From NCBI RefSeq assembly GCF_035222275.1, contig NW_026946359.1, positions 5,456,001 through 5,520,000 on the forward strand: DNA of 64,000 bases. The letters run 5' to 3'. The notes under the pieces were generated by a model. The model searched no databases. It was given only the letters and a program-made list of their open reading frames with translations, and had not been told where the DNA came from. The position numbers were made by a program, and so were the translations under genes. Source of the stretch: Podospora bellae-mahoneyi. Lineage: Eukaryota; Ascomycota; Sordariomycetes; Sordariales; Podosporaceae. Each line of letters starts with the position of its first letter. Positions within the stretch are counted from its first letter, which is position 1. This document shows, piece by piece, positions 52,996-63,683 of the stretch.

Positions 52996-53996
52996 CGAGT
53001 TTTGAGGTGAAGTGATGGAGGGGAAGAGGGTTGCCAAGAGGGGAGGCGGGAGTAGGAGGGAGAGGAAGAGGAAGGTTAGAAGTGAGGGGAAGGGTGGGAT
53101 GTGTCCGGGGGTTAAAGAGGGTGGTGAGGTTTGGGTGTGAAGAGGTGGACATGGGCTGGATACACCTGACATTGGGAATTGCATATGGCGTTTCGGTTGA
53201 GATGATAGGCTTTGTTTGGTCTGTGGGAGAGATAGACATGTGGCGACATTGCGGCGTTGTGGTATTCCGGTAAGAATATTTGGGTAGATATTTGATGAAT
53301 TATCAGACATAATGGACATTGTGAAATATGCTTCCTAGACCTGTCGTCAGCAACGTCTGGAATATGCTGTTGTGAATGTTCGACATACTTGGTATGAGAG
53401 CTCGAGCTCGTTTTCTAATCAACAAGTTAATTGAGGGATCAATAAGAAAGAGGCTCAGGGACCAGGACAGGACTACCTACCATATTTCCCCGTGAACCAC
53501 CAGGCCGGCGACGGGTATGCAATCGCGAAACAAATGGCGTTGTGGACGGCTCAACTTTCACATGCTAGAGGAAAACGGTTCCCCCACGATTGTGGGTCCC
53601 GGGATCTGGTTTCCAGGCCCCTGCGTCATTTTTGCGGGGAACCCTGCCAAACACAGCGCGCCCTGGAATGTTGGAAGGCCGCACCACAGCGCTGCAGCGG
53701 TGCCGCCGCCATGGGCACCCCCGTCGCCAGCCGGTCGCACATGCTCGGCTATGAAGTGCTATCAAGAGCCGCTGATCCTCTTTGTCGATGACACCAAAAC
53801 ATTTTGCGACTCTCCCATCCTTTTCCTCCGGACCTATAGAAGCCTTTACGACGACATTTCCATGAGGTAGACCACGAATTCTTCTCCTCCAGCGCTGCAC
53901 GCACTCATATATCCCGCCTACACCGTCCTTGCGCTCCTCCGTCGCCCGCTGAGAAAAACGTTTCGTCATCCGGCTAGCTGCGATAACCGAGGCACC
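52996..53996. other. Intergenic, possible decayed RING2 remnant
   Basis: Plus-strand reading near 53200-53260 gives RLCLVCGRDRHVATLRRCG, similar to the end of an RBR RING2, but no intact C-x2-C...C-C array precedes it in frame. Otherwise this is purine-rich sequence and the promoter side of the Pmp4-like gene. Confidence 0.35.
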
Positions 53997-54920
53997 ATGT
54001 CAGCCACCACCATCCAGAGCCTCAAGGTGTGACGCAACCACCACTTCGACTGTCTAGAGAATCCAAGGTTGACATGACGAATAGGTTCTTGTAGAGAGCA
54101 TCATTCTCGACCCAAAATACCATGACATCCTCACAGTTGTCAAGGGCGCACGCAATGGCGCTGTCTACGGCGCAAAAGTCCGCTTTCCACATGCCTTGGT
54201 GTAGGTTTTCAGATCACAGCCCGTACATCTCGCCGCAGCCTGCTGACCATAATGTGTACAGGATGATAATGCTCTTTCGCTCCGGAACGTATGTATTTTC
54301 AACTATCCTGCGCCGACCCGTCTCCCCGAGATTAACGCTGCATTCGTCCCCCTGATACAGGTTGCGTGAGAAAGTACGACTCATTTTCAATGCTACAAAA
54401 ACACACGCCCTGAATTTGGCAAAGTTTGCGACAATATACAAGTCAACATGCTTGCTTCTGAAGCTGTACGGGGCTACGCCGGGCAAAGAAGGTAAGAAAC
54501 GAGGAGCCTCGGTTCGGCAACACAAGACGACGCTAACATACCGAAGGCCCTTATGACAGCTTTATTGCCGGTCTTCTAGGCGGCTACGTTGTGTTTGGCC
54601 AGCGGTCCAAGCGCGGCAAGATCTCGAGCGTCAGCCAGCAAATCGTCATCTACATCTTTGCGCGCGTCGCGCTGGCGCTGGCGCGTCTGGCAGTCAAGCC
54701 CGGGTATGGTCTTCCGGGGGTGTCAGAACCGAAGCAGAGTGCGGCGATCAGTCACTATGCCTGGCCAGTCTTTGCCAGCATGTCATGGGCAGCCGTGATG
54801 CATCTCTTCAGATGGCATGCCGCCGAGCTGCAGCCTAGTTTGCGCAGCAGCATGGTTTACATCTACCAGAATTCTGACGACTGGGACGGGCTACGGAACT
54901 TTATATGGCACAACAAATGA
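53997..54920 (+). CDS. Peroxisomal membrane protein Pmp4/PXMP4-like (Tim17/22/23-Pmp24 family)
   Basis: Five exons (53997-54026, 54085-54200, 54262-54288, 54361-54491, 54547-54920) give 225 residues, and all junctions keep frame. Key stretches are LTVVKGARNGAVYGAKVRFPHALVMMLLFRSG, EKVRLIFNATKTHALNLAKFATIYK, GPYDSFIAGLLGGYVVFGQRS, ISSVSQQIVIYIFARV and HYAWPVFASMSWAAVMHLFRWH. The first and third are the glycine-rich membrane segments typical of PMP24/PXMP4. The protein is an integral membrane protein of peroxisomes; its transport role is not settled. A 27-base third exon is notable. The first exon holds only the first ten codons. It is intact and well conserved, marking the start of the housekeeping side of the window. 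Confidence 0.88.
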
Positions 54921-55519
54921 GGGATCAGTGTACGATGGAGACATGATAAAGGATATTTCAAGGGCGTTCATACGGTTGTATAATCACGGTGGCTTCTAGA
55001 TCTGCTCGCAGCTCCTAGCATCAGCATTGGCTTCTCGCATTCTTGGTTACAGTCCGGCTATGGGAACCCAGGGTTTTGTTTTAGAGGAGGTCTATGCTGT
55101 GGTGGATCGGTAATGGAGGATTACAGTACCTATCTTGAGTATGAATTTCAGACACAGACTTGTGAATCTCGGCAGTTTGGACACGTTACCGGGCCTCTTG
55201 CTTTTCTGTCTAGGTCCTTCCTAAACCGGGTCTGCTCGTTGGTGCTTGCTAAAGACTGTCCGGGCAGGCAGGTCCTCAAAGGGGGCTTCTCACCACCTAA
55301 CAGGCAGGGCAGGAGGAAATCTGACCAGCTCGGTCCCGTGTGCCCGTCGTCAGAAAAGGACACTGGAGGGTGATCAAGTACCTCAACTTTGCAGCAGCAA
55401 GCCTGGGCATCTTTTCTCCCCTTTCTTCCTCAATCGTCCGCTGCCGTGCATTCACTTTCGTTTTTGGGCAAACCAACCAACATCAGTCCCATCGGTACTT
55501 GACGACAGTCTTATCCAAC
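54921..55519. other. Intergenic, nothing recognised
   Basis: This is the 3' flank of the Pmp4-like gene and the promoter side of the Pro/Thr-rich gene. No gene is recognised. Confidence 0.5.
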
Positions 55520-56023
55520 ATGGATTCTCAATCTGGCAACACGACTACGCGTCCGCCACAAGACACAACTACACCTCCGCAACACACGGCTGCAATTCCG
55601 CAAATCATAATTTCGCCTCCGCGAGACACGACTCCGCCTCCACTATTCCCAACTACGCCTCCGCAAGACACTACAGCCTCCCCAAGCAGCGATGATGCTC
55701 CTCTCAAACCCATCGTCGTCGCTCTTCGAAGGTTGCCTAGAACTGGGCACTATGAGCCTGTCATGTGGTATCCAGGCCCCGATTACCATTGGAGTATCAC
55801 AACTGCGGAGCAACATGCCTTGCTCCTTTCTCCAGAAATGGCCAAACCAGACCCCCCCTCGCACGTTGAAGAAATTATCACACCATTCTTTTCACTTGAC
55901 CTTCCTCGCTTTTCCCGTTTATCGCCAGGTTCCTACCGACCCGAGGGGCCCATCGTATTGCGGGGGTACGAAAAACAGTATCCCATTGAAATTGGCCTTG
56001 TTGAGACGGATGAGGCGACTTAG
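55520..56023 (+). CDS. Small Pro/Thr-rich hypothetical protein
   Basis: Single exon from ATG 55520, 167 residues. The first 60 residues are built of degenerate repeats such as TTPPQ(D/H)T and PPRDTTPP. The remaining 105 residues look globular (PIVVALRRLPRTGHYEPVMWYPGPDYHWS, PFFSLDLPRFSRLSPGSYRPEGPIVLRG). There is no signal peptide from this start. The frame is open for 60 codons further upstream, but that part is less protein-like. No family is recognised. The globular part suggests a real gene. Confidence 0.5.
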   Translation: MDSQSGNTTTRPPQDTTTPPQHTAAIPQIIISPPRDTTPPPLFPTTPPQDTTASPSSDDAPLKPIVVALRRLPRTGHYEPVMWYPGPDYHWSITTAEQHALLLSPEMAKPDPPSHVEEIITPFFSLDLPRFSRLSPGSYRPEGPIVLRGYEKQYPIEIGLVETDEAT

Positions 56024-57758
56024 GCTCTCGCCCGTGATGAACCTCTTACGATGATGACCCTTTTGATTTCAGCTTGTCATGACGAATTGGCTCAGAAACT
56101 CACCGACACTTTAGGCACCTAGTTTCAACCTTTTTCAATCTTCTTTGAATCGCTCGCCACCGGTACAATATGTTGTTCAAGAACAGCCCTGAGGAATGTG
56201 GGCCAACATCGATTCTGGAAGAGGAAGAGGAGGAAGGTAGCTCCTTTGGATGGATTCTGGACTATTGGGTTCGTGTAGACACAAAATAGGGAGTGGCTTT
56301 GCACTTGATACCCAGCGATGCTTGATATGGAATCTGGAGGTTGGGAGCGACAAATCAGGAGCGTTGAATCAGCATGGCATATTTTTTGTACTGTAAGGTT
56401 CGTTGTTCTAGGTTGATAAGACAGGAATAATGGCAGCTTGTCTCTTCTGAATTTTTACCTTGTGGACAAGAAAATATGAAATCAAGGCCTCAAAGGCTAG
56501 TGTAAAGACCTTGAAAGGTGTTTAAAAAGGGTATAGCGGCCTTTAACATGGTAGGGAGGGCTTGGAAGATAGTCATAGGGCGTTAAGAGATAGTCGAGGG
56601 CATTTCGATCATCTTTCAAGGTGTTTTGTCGAGTTCTAAAGGCTCGTAAAGTTTCAATAGATATTTGACATCTATTTACTATCTTTGAAGGCATATAAAC
56701 TCTTTGTAAAGACGTATTATCTATCTTTTAAGGGGGTTTGAGCATCTCTTTTTGACGTAGTTCAAGATACTTCCTGCGTTAAATTGCCTACTTTGCAGTA
56801 CCAGTTGCCTATTCGTCCACAGCTTAACAAGTTGGGAAGGCATTGGGCATAGGTATAACCCCCACATACCCACCCCAACCCCATCTTCCCCTTCTTCTTC
56901 AAGAAGCACCGAAAGACATGACCAGCCGGTAGAGCACATCATCCCCTCTGGCATCCTTCTAAAGTAACCGGATTTTGTTTCACCATCATGGGAATTTTCG
57001 ATGTTGAGAAATACGACTGCAATGGAAACCAACACTCGAAAAGCCGGGTGCTGTTGCGCTTGCTGCCGCGCTTGCTGCCTAAAACCTGCCTTACGACAGT
57101 GTCAGTCACGTCAACAACATTTATGTCGGTCATCCGCAAGTGTGGCAGCTATTTGGAGATTTTATGCACACATTAGCAGTTTACAAGTGTTTCTTGCTGT
57201 GTGTGTGTTGTCGTGTTATTGGGGGGGATTGGTTGGTGGAGGGATAACATGCTACTACTGCCTGTCATGCCGGGGACTCGACTCGACCAAAGCAAGCGAG
57301 TGCTTTTTTTTTTCGAGGGGAGTCGGGGCGTTCCACTCTTAATTCACCATGTGGCTTTCACATGATGGCTTTCTAAGGTATTTTGGATTTGGTGGCCCAG
57401 TCTATTGTGGTATTGATGGCGTTGGAGGTTAACCTTGAGGCTGCACCGCCAGTCAGCACAGCAAAAGCATCTTCACCCCTCGAGAGTTTGGATGGGACAT
57501 AAATAGGCTCGAAAGAAATTTTCGCAGGGCTTCTCTTTTTCACGTTTGTGGCATTGGATGTTGGGCTTGACCTCGACCAACTGTCATCAATTTAGACTCG
57601 GCCTCGTACGCGTTGAAACTTACGGTTCACTATCGAATCGACTTCATATCGACTATCACACACAGTGATGGGCGAGGCCTGACACTCGAGCGAAACTCTC
57701 GCCTTTGATCCCACGCCACCACCTTATACAAGAGAAGAACTACAACCCGACTCGAACA
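56024..57758. other. Intergenic with a degenerate short-period repeat
   Basis: From about 56500 to 56740 the sequence repeats degenerate forms of a unit like CTTTGAAAGGTGTTTA (for example near 56508, 56617, 56683 and 56726). Around 57030-57080 a short GCTTGCTGCC(G/T) repeat occurs. No gene is recognised. The last 100 bases hold the leader of the RBR gene. Confidence 0.4.
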
Positions 57759-58640
57759 ATGGCACCCCAAACCTACGACTGTCAAATCTGCCTCAGCCCA
57801 TTCACCTCCCCCCTCTCCCCCCTTCCTCCCTTTGCCCTCTCGGGATGTAACCACTTCCACTGCCCCCGCTGCCTCTCGGAAAACCTAGCCCAATCCCTCA
57901 AATCCCTCCCCTTCAAACCAGCCACCTGCTGCACCCAGGCAACCTTCATCCCTCCCTCTGTCTTCCGCCGCCGGGAGTTTGGTATACCACGAGACAGGGT
58001 GCGCCTCTATCGACAGAAAATAACAGAGTACCAAGCCTCCTATCCCACGTCACCTGCGTCAAGACGAAGGAGGCAACAGCCACCACAGGAAATGGTACAG
58101 GGCTTGTCAGGGGTGAGGATTGTGTTTTATGGAGCGCCGATGCCGCTGAAGGTCAATTTGCCAACTTACTGCCAAGATGCGAAATGCGGGGCGTTTATAC
58201 CGGAGGTTTTGGGGGGCAGGTGTAGGAGGTGCAAGAAGAGGACGTGTGAGATTTGCAAGATGGGGATGCACCTCGGGCAGGGCGGCTGTAGGAAGGAGGA
58301 TTTGTTTAGGATTGAGGAGAGGACCGAGGTGAGGAGGTTGGCTGCTATGGAGCTTGTTACCTTGGATGTGAAAAAGGTTAAGGAGGCAAGCAGGAGTGAG
58401 AGAGAGAAAATGGAGAGGGAGAAGAGAGCGAAGAGGGAGAGTGAGAAGGAGTTGTGGGCGCTGACGAGGGCGTTGATGAGGGAAAAGGAGTGGAAGAGGT
58501 GCCCGCGGTGTAAGAATGGGGTTGAGAAGACGGAGGGGTGTAATCATATGATTTGCGTTTGTGGGATCGATTGGTGCTATCGTTGCGAGAGGGCTTGGGG
58601 GGCTAGTCATATCATTGGGATGGGGGCTTGTGCTGGGTAG
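57759..58640 (+). CDS. RBR-type E3 ubiquitin ligase (RING1-IBR-RING2)
   Basis: Single exon, 293 residues. RING1 starts at about residue 7 (DCQICLSPF...GCNHFHCPRCLSENL...CC). An IBR-like array follows at about 140-180 (YCQDAKCGAFIPEVLGGRCRRCKKRTCEICKMGMHLG). A charged helix (EREKMEREKRAKRESEKELW) leads to RING2 at about 250-285 (CPRCKNGVEKTEGCNHMICVCGIDWCYRCERAW). The Cys in GCNHM is the expected catalytic Cys that takes ubiquitin as a thioester in RBR ligases. The protein is short and without N-terminal targeting domains. Its relation to the incomplete RBR gene at 51.9 kb is by family only; the sequences are well diverged. The substrate is unknown. Confidence 0.88.
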   Translation: MAPQTYDCQICLSPFTSPLSPLPPFALSGCNHFHCPRCLSENLAQSLKSLPFKPATCCTQATFIPPSVFRRREFGIPRDRVRLYRQKITEYQASYPTSPASRRRRQQPPQEMVQGLSGVRIVFYGAPMPLKVNLPTYCQDAKCGAFIPEVLGGRCRRCKKRTCEICKMGMHLGQGGCRKEDLFRIEERTEVRRLAAMELVTLDVKKVKEASRSEREKMEREKRAKRESEKELWALTRALMREKEWKRCPRCKNGVEKTEGCNHMICVCGIDWCYRCERAWGASHIIGMGACAG

Positions 58641-59530
58641 TTTAGAGGCAGGGCTTCCCTTTGATGATGCGGGTAAGGGCAGGGGCAAGAAAAGGGGGTG
58701 GGCTGGACAAGGACACCTGGGGAGAGAGAGTTGACGGATCTGTTTCTTTTGTTTTGGGATAATATTTCTTTTTTTTTTAATTCTGGTGGAAAACGTGTTT
58801 GGTGTTTTACACGAGCAATGAGGATGAAATCAGCGACGACAGGCCTCGACGGCATAAATTACGTTTATTTCCTTTGTCGGGAACACAGTACAGACAAAGG
58901 TCCTGGTAATATATAGCTACACAATAATACAGAGACACTAGAAGAGGATATTGCCGGCTGCACATGCAAATATAACATGTTTTTGCACCTCTTAAATCAT
59001 GTCTAGATAAATAGTCTCATGGCTGGTCAGCAATTTCTGAGTGACAGTTGACAAAATAACTCAAGAACCTTGATCAAATATCTCCTGGGGATTTTGAGTT
59101 GTCAAGTTCCCATTCGACTTCCCCGCCGCCTGAAATTGGCGGAGAGTTAAGTTCTGAATAGCAAGCCCATCACAAACCTTCTCACAATGTGGCGTCATGA
59201 CGACTTCCATCTCCAATCACCACGCCACCAGCCGAGGCATGTGAATGCAACCCCCAAAGTCAACAGCTGGCACCAGACACAGACCAAGATAAATTAAAAC
59301 CTATGAATTGCGCACATCTTGGTATATACTTCTAGCAGGCTACAATGACTCTCAGCCAAATCGATAAAAATCAACACAGCAACTAACACACTGGGCAACG
59401 GCGTGTTTTCCAGGGATATTTTGACATTAACCATCCAACACCGGACGCCTTGACCATGCAAATCTTTTGCAAAACCCATTTTCCCCAGAGACTCTGATGA
59501 CCGCCTTCCAAAATACCCACCACCACCAAC
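58641..59530. other. Intergenic between convergent genes
   Basis: This holds the 3' regions of the RBR gene and NSA2. A GT-rich T tract lies at about 58770-58780. No gene is recognised. Confidence 0.5.
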
Positions 59531-60517
59531 TTAGACAAGCAAAACAGCGTTCAGGCAGCCGTCGTTCTCGGGATTGTTGGTAATCTGGGCGTAACGACCC
59601 CAGGCAATCTTTCCGGAAGCTGTGACCATACCAAGATCGGAGACGTTGACCTCGATAATGGTACCCTTGGACAGAACACCGAGCTGGGTGTACAGGGGGT
59701 TGCTGGGGTTCTTCTTGACGCCCAAGATTGGGAGCTGTACCGTGACATTGAGAGTTGGGTGTGTGACATTGGCCTTCTTGTACCGGAGACCCATGGGGCG
59801 AATGAAACCTATTCCCAACATTAGTTCCCCTTTCCAAGCTCCTGAACAAGCCGAACCACTCACGTTCGTATTTGACCGGCCGTCTGGTGAAATCAGGCCC
59901 AACAAAAGTAGGCTTCGTAACCACACGCTTCCACCCCTTCTTGTGCACCTTCTTGCCCGTCTTGACAACCTTGAATAACTCCTCCTCACTGATACCCTTG
60001 ACCTTGGGAATCGGCACCGAAAACCTCGCCGCCTTCTCGGCACGTTTGCTCTTGATCTGACTGGAGAGGGCCTTGGCAGATGTGGGGTTGGCGCGGTCGA
60101 GAAGGTACGAGGGAATAGGGTTGGAGGGCTCGTTCTCGGCGGGGGCGCCCTTGACGTTGCGCTCTTCGTGCTGCTTGATCGTCTTGCGCATCTGGATCTT
60201 TTGCGAGTGACGCTGCTTAGCGTACAGCTTGGCCCTCAGGCCGCGGAGGTTCTGCGCATTCTCGCTCTGCTTATGGCCCTCACGAGCGGCCTTCTTGCGC
60301 GTGCGCTCCTCATGATCGAGACGCTTGCCGTGAAGCTTGCGGTGTCTTTCTGTTCGGGGATTCTAGTTAATATCTGCGCCAAATTTCGGTGGTTTAGAGA
60401 CGGGCGAGCAGGGGAAGGGCAGAGGCATACCGATATACTCGTTCTGGGGCTGCAGTTGTCGAAGGATGTGGTCAGCGTTTGTCAATCGAACTCTTCCTAT
60501 TCAACAGAACTTACCAT
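59531..60517 (-). CDS. nsa2: Ribosome biogenesis protein NSA2
   Basis: Four coding exons (60517-60515, 60449-60431, 60349-59864, 59808-59531) give 261 residues, the normal size of the family. Exon 1 contributes only the ATG, directly followed by GTAAGT. The protein is highly conserved: [88 protein letters not shown], and the eS8-like C-terminus [56 protein letters not shown]2 is an assembly factor of pre-60S particles in the nucleolus and nucleus, needed for 27S pre-rRNA processing. All junctions were checked for frame. Confidence 0.96.
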
Positions 60518-61218
60518 GATGAATTCTGTCGCCCTGGCAAGGGTCTTGAGTTCTCAGTTGATAATGGTTTGAAGGAGAGCTCAAGATTCGGATTCGCAAG
60601 CTTGCTAGGGCGTAACGGCGATGCGATTGAATCCAGGCGTTGGCACTGGAGGTCGTCCTCTGATAAAAAAATCGAGAGCTTATCGCAGGCTTGGTGGCGG
60701 GTTGCAAGTGGGGCAGAGACTCTAGATCCTGATTGGCCAGCCTCGCACATTCGCTTGTCCTCCAACACAAATGACAGCCGGATTTCAACTCAAGAAACAT
60801 TAGCCGAATGCAAGTCTACAAATGATATGTGATATTAATCAGCATAGTATTTACAAAGTCTATGTAGGTACGTGAGGCTGAAGATACTAGGTGGGGTGGA
60901 GCACCAACATTCCACGACGACACAGCAAGCAGAGAACAATGAAGATACAGAAACAAAACATGATTTGTAATAACAACGCTCACATCGACTCTATTACGAG
61001 TTCGAGCTTGCTACGATGCAAGTATGTTTGAGCAATACCTAGGACACAAAAACCCAACTCCAATGCTGATGCGGTATCTCAGTTGCTGCAACCACTGCGC
61101 CATGCTGAAACATCCCAGAAATCCAGTCTTCCGTTGTTCCCTTATGCACCGGCCTGCTCCTGAAGCCTCTATCCTGGGTCCCAAGACCGTAACTCCAAAC
61201 ATGAAAACAAAAGTATCG
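60518..61218. other. Intergenic, NSA2 promoter and SPT2 3' region
   Basis: Tandem genes on the minus strand are separated by about 700 bases. No gene or repeat is recognised. Confidence 0.5.
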
Positions 61219-62418
61219 TCAACGCCGGCTGGCTCTCATGGCCTCTAGAGCCTTGCGTTTTCGCTCTTCCTTCTCGCGCTTCAGCCGCTTCTCGCGTTCC
61301 TCTTCCTGCTTGTCCTCTAGGCGAGCACGACGCTCAGCCGCCGTCTCTTCGACTTCAATGTCGGAAAGACCAGCTTCCATGTCAGACTCATCCGACATGT
61401 CGTCATATCCACCGCGACGGCCATAGGCATACGGGTCGTCTTCATCTTCATCATACTCAACAAAGTCGTCCAGGTCGTCGTCCTCTTCCTCGTATCTTGA
61501 GCGAGAGCCGCCATATCGGGGACGTTCGCGTACCTTGTCTCGCGGGTCACGGTCAGGGCCGCTGCTGCTAGCCTTTGGTTTGGTAATAGCACCTGGCCGG
61601 GGTCGTGCTGTGCCGGTATAACCAGTTGTCGCCAAGGCAGCCTTCTTGATCTTCTTGTTCTCCTCCTCGGCCGCTGCTTTCGCTTTGGCACTCGAGGCTC
61701 CAGGAGACACACGATTCCGCTCGACTCCATTTTTTGGAGCTGTTCGAGATGATGCAGGGGGGGCTGCAGAGCCTTTCCTGCCGGCGACCTTGGCCTGCTT
61801 TGCCTGGTCCGCCTTCAGCTCTTTGCGCTCCTTCATGGTCAGGTTCCTCTCCACTGGCTTGTGACTGATCTTGCCAAGCGATTCCCGTGCCTCCTGGTTC
61901 TCACGTGCCCTCGCCATAATCTCTGCAAATGACCGCTTCTTTGGGGGACCCGAGTCCGATGGTGATGGTCGGTTAGCGACAGGCCGCGATGGCAGAGGCT
62001 TGCTGCCATTGGAGGAGACACCTGGACGGGTGCCATTGGTCACAACTGTGCTTGGTCTGGTTGCTGGCGCAGTCGTCGATTTGACTGGTGGTCGCGATGA
62101 CCCAGAGTATATGCTTCCGGAAGCGGTTGTGGGCTTATCTATCGGCCGGGAAGCTGGTTTTGGGGAGCTGATGTTGGGCCGCGATAGCCCATCTGCAGTG
62201 GTCTCAGTGCGCGGTGCCTTTGGGAGCGTGTTGCGCAAATCATCCTCGGCCTTTCGTTTGGGTGCCGTCGTGCTATGTCGCGATGTGGGGTTTGAGGTCG
62301 GTGATGGGCTGGGTTTCTCGCCAGTGATGGCCCCAAGAAGGTCCGCAATCTAACCACAATCGATATCAATATTAGGGGTGCGGAGACCGAGGAATCAGCA
62401 CAAAATACGTACCCCCAT
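61219..62418 (-). CDS. spt2: SPT2-like histone chaperone
   Basis: Two exons, 62418-62413 (only ATG GGG) and 62349-61219, give 378 residues. The start MGIADLLGAITGEKP follows the SPT2 pattern. The middle is Ser/Pro/Thr-rich and disordered, with a basic FAEIMARARENQ stretch. The acidic segment YEEEDDDLDDFVEYDEDEDD and the C-terminal SDMEAGLSDIEVEETAAERRARLEDKQEEE...KRLKREKEERKRKALEA form the conserved C-terminal SPT2 domain, which binds H3-H4. SPT2 helps restore nucleosomes behind RNA polymerase. It is intact. The first intron (62412-62350) was chosen because it alone places an ATG in frame. Confidence 0.93.
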
Positions 62419-63230
62419 CGTCGCGCGAGTACAGCAGTATGGGCGGGATGCCGAACCCTAAATCTCGCAGTTGTCGTGATCCCTCCCCAACCTCATACGA
62501 TTTGTTGGCGCGAAGTCATCGAGTGAAAACGCCAAAACGGGCCTTGCCACTGAGCGTTTCCTGTCTCGCTGTGCCAAGCGCTCAGCTATGCGGGGAACGC
62601 CAGTGCTAGAGTGCTGTAAATCTGGTGAAAGCGGCTGAAATTGCGATTTTTAGGCTTCGCGATTAGGAGCGGAAACAGAAGCGGTGTGAGTCGTGGGAAA
62701 GAGAAAGGGAAGAAGTCTGCGCGGTCGATGGGGACTTCAATGCTGGGAGCGCAGGCTGCTTTTAACTTGCGGGCAAACAGCCTGGCCTGGCTCGTCCTGG
62801 TACAGTTCCAAGCCAAGAATGACCAAGAGACCCACTGCAAAGTCGTAACACGAACCTGGGAGAAGCTCGGAGTCAGGTATCACCGGTTCCGGAGGTCCTG
62901 CCAAGCCGTGCCCGACTCAATTCATTACGTCAGCAGGAGCACGCACCTCCATGCCCTAGACAGCAAGCAGTCAGGTGATTAGTGGGGTGGGAATTTGCGG
63001 GCACAGGAACCAAAATTGTAAAATATTCCACCTTGGCTCGGGAGCTTTTATCACCGAACACAGCAACACCGCCCAGAACTAAGAAGAGTCTTTCTCCGCA
63101 CAAGCCAGCGGTTAAAATTGATTGACATCTCTTGTTCTTTACTTCTCCTAAAGAGTGAGTTTCCCTTTCAGACCCGACGCAGTTTCGAGACTCCGAGGAC
63201 TAATCACCAAGTCGCTACAGAACAGCCAAA
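62419..63230. promoter_or_regulatory. Divergent intergenic region between SPT2 and RPP2
   Basis: About 810 bases separate two head-to-head housekeeping genes, so both promoters lie here. A 5'-UTR intron is possible just before RPP2 (GAGTGAGTTTCCCTTTCAG near 63150-63170). A minus-strand open stretch at 62586-62840 is not protein-like enough to call. Confidence 0.5.
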
Positions 63231-63683
63231 ATGAAGCACCTCGCCGCTTACCTCCTCCTCACCCTCGGTGGCAAGGCCACCCCCTCCGCTGCCGACGTCA
63301 AGGCCGTTCTCGAGTCTGTCGGTATCGAGGCTGACTCCGACCGCCTCGACAAGCTCATCTCTGAGCTCGAGGGCAAGGACATCAACGAGGTACGACCGAT
63401 CGGACAAAGTCGCAAGTGGAGGAAACAATTTTGCTAACATTGCTCGACAGCTCATCGCTGAGGGTTCTTCCAAGCTCGCTTCCGTCCCATCTGGCGGTGC
63501 TGGTGGCGCTGCCGCCGCTGGTGGTGCCGCCGCTGCCAGTGGTGCCGCTGAGGCTGCCCCTGAGGAGGCCAAGGAGGAGGGTATGTACCGCGATAATATC
63601 TGCTATGGGAAGGACAGTTCGCTAACAATCTCGCAGAGAAGGAGGAGTCCGATGACGACATGGGCTTCGGTCTCTTCGACTAA
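63231..63683 (+). CDS. RPP2: 60S acidic ribosomal protein P2
   Basis: Three exons (63231-63389, 63451-63580, 63637-63683) give 111 residues. The N-terminus [20 protein letters not shown] is the P2-type dimerisation domain (P1 differs). An Ala/Gly-rich hinge follows ([22 protein letters not shown]), then an acidic EEAKEEEKEE and the universal P-protein tail [11 protein letters not shown], which contacts translation GTPases. P1/P2 dimers form the lateral stalk of the 60S subunit with P0. All junctions are in frame with GT...CAG borders. Confidence 0.97.

Noticed and set aside
53565-53969. A 134-codon minus-strand open frame before the Pmp4-like gene
   Set aside because: Arg/Gly-rich random composition, no ATG context or family; likely chance in GC-rich sequence.
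62586-62840. Minus-strand open frame in the SPT2/RPP2 promoter interval
   Set aside because: No protein features; lies in the shared promoter of two housekeeping genes.
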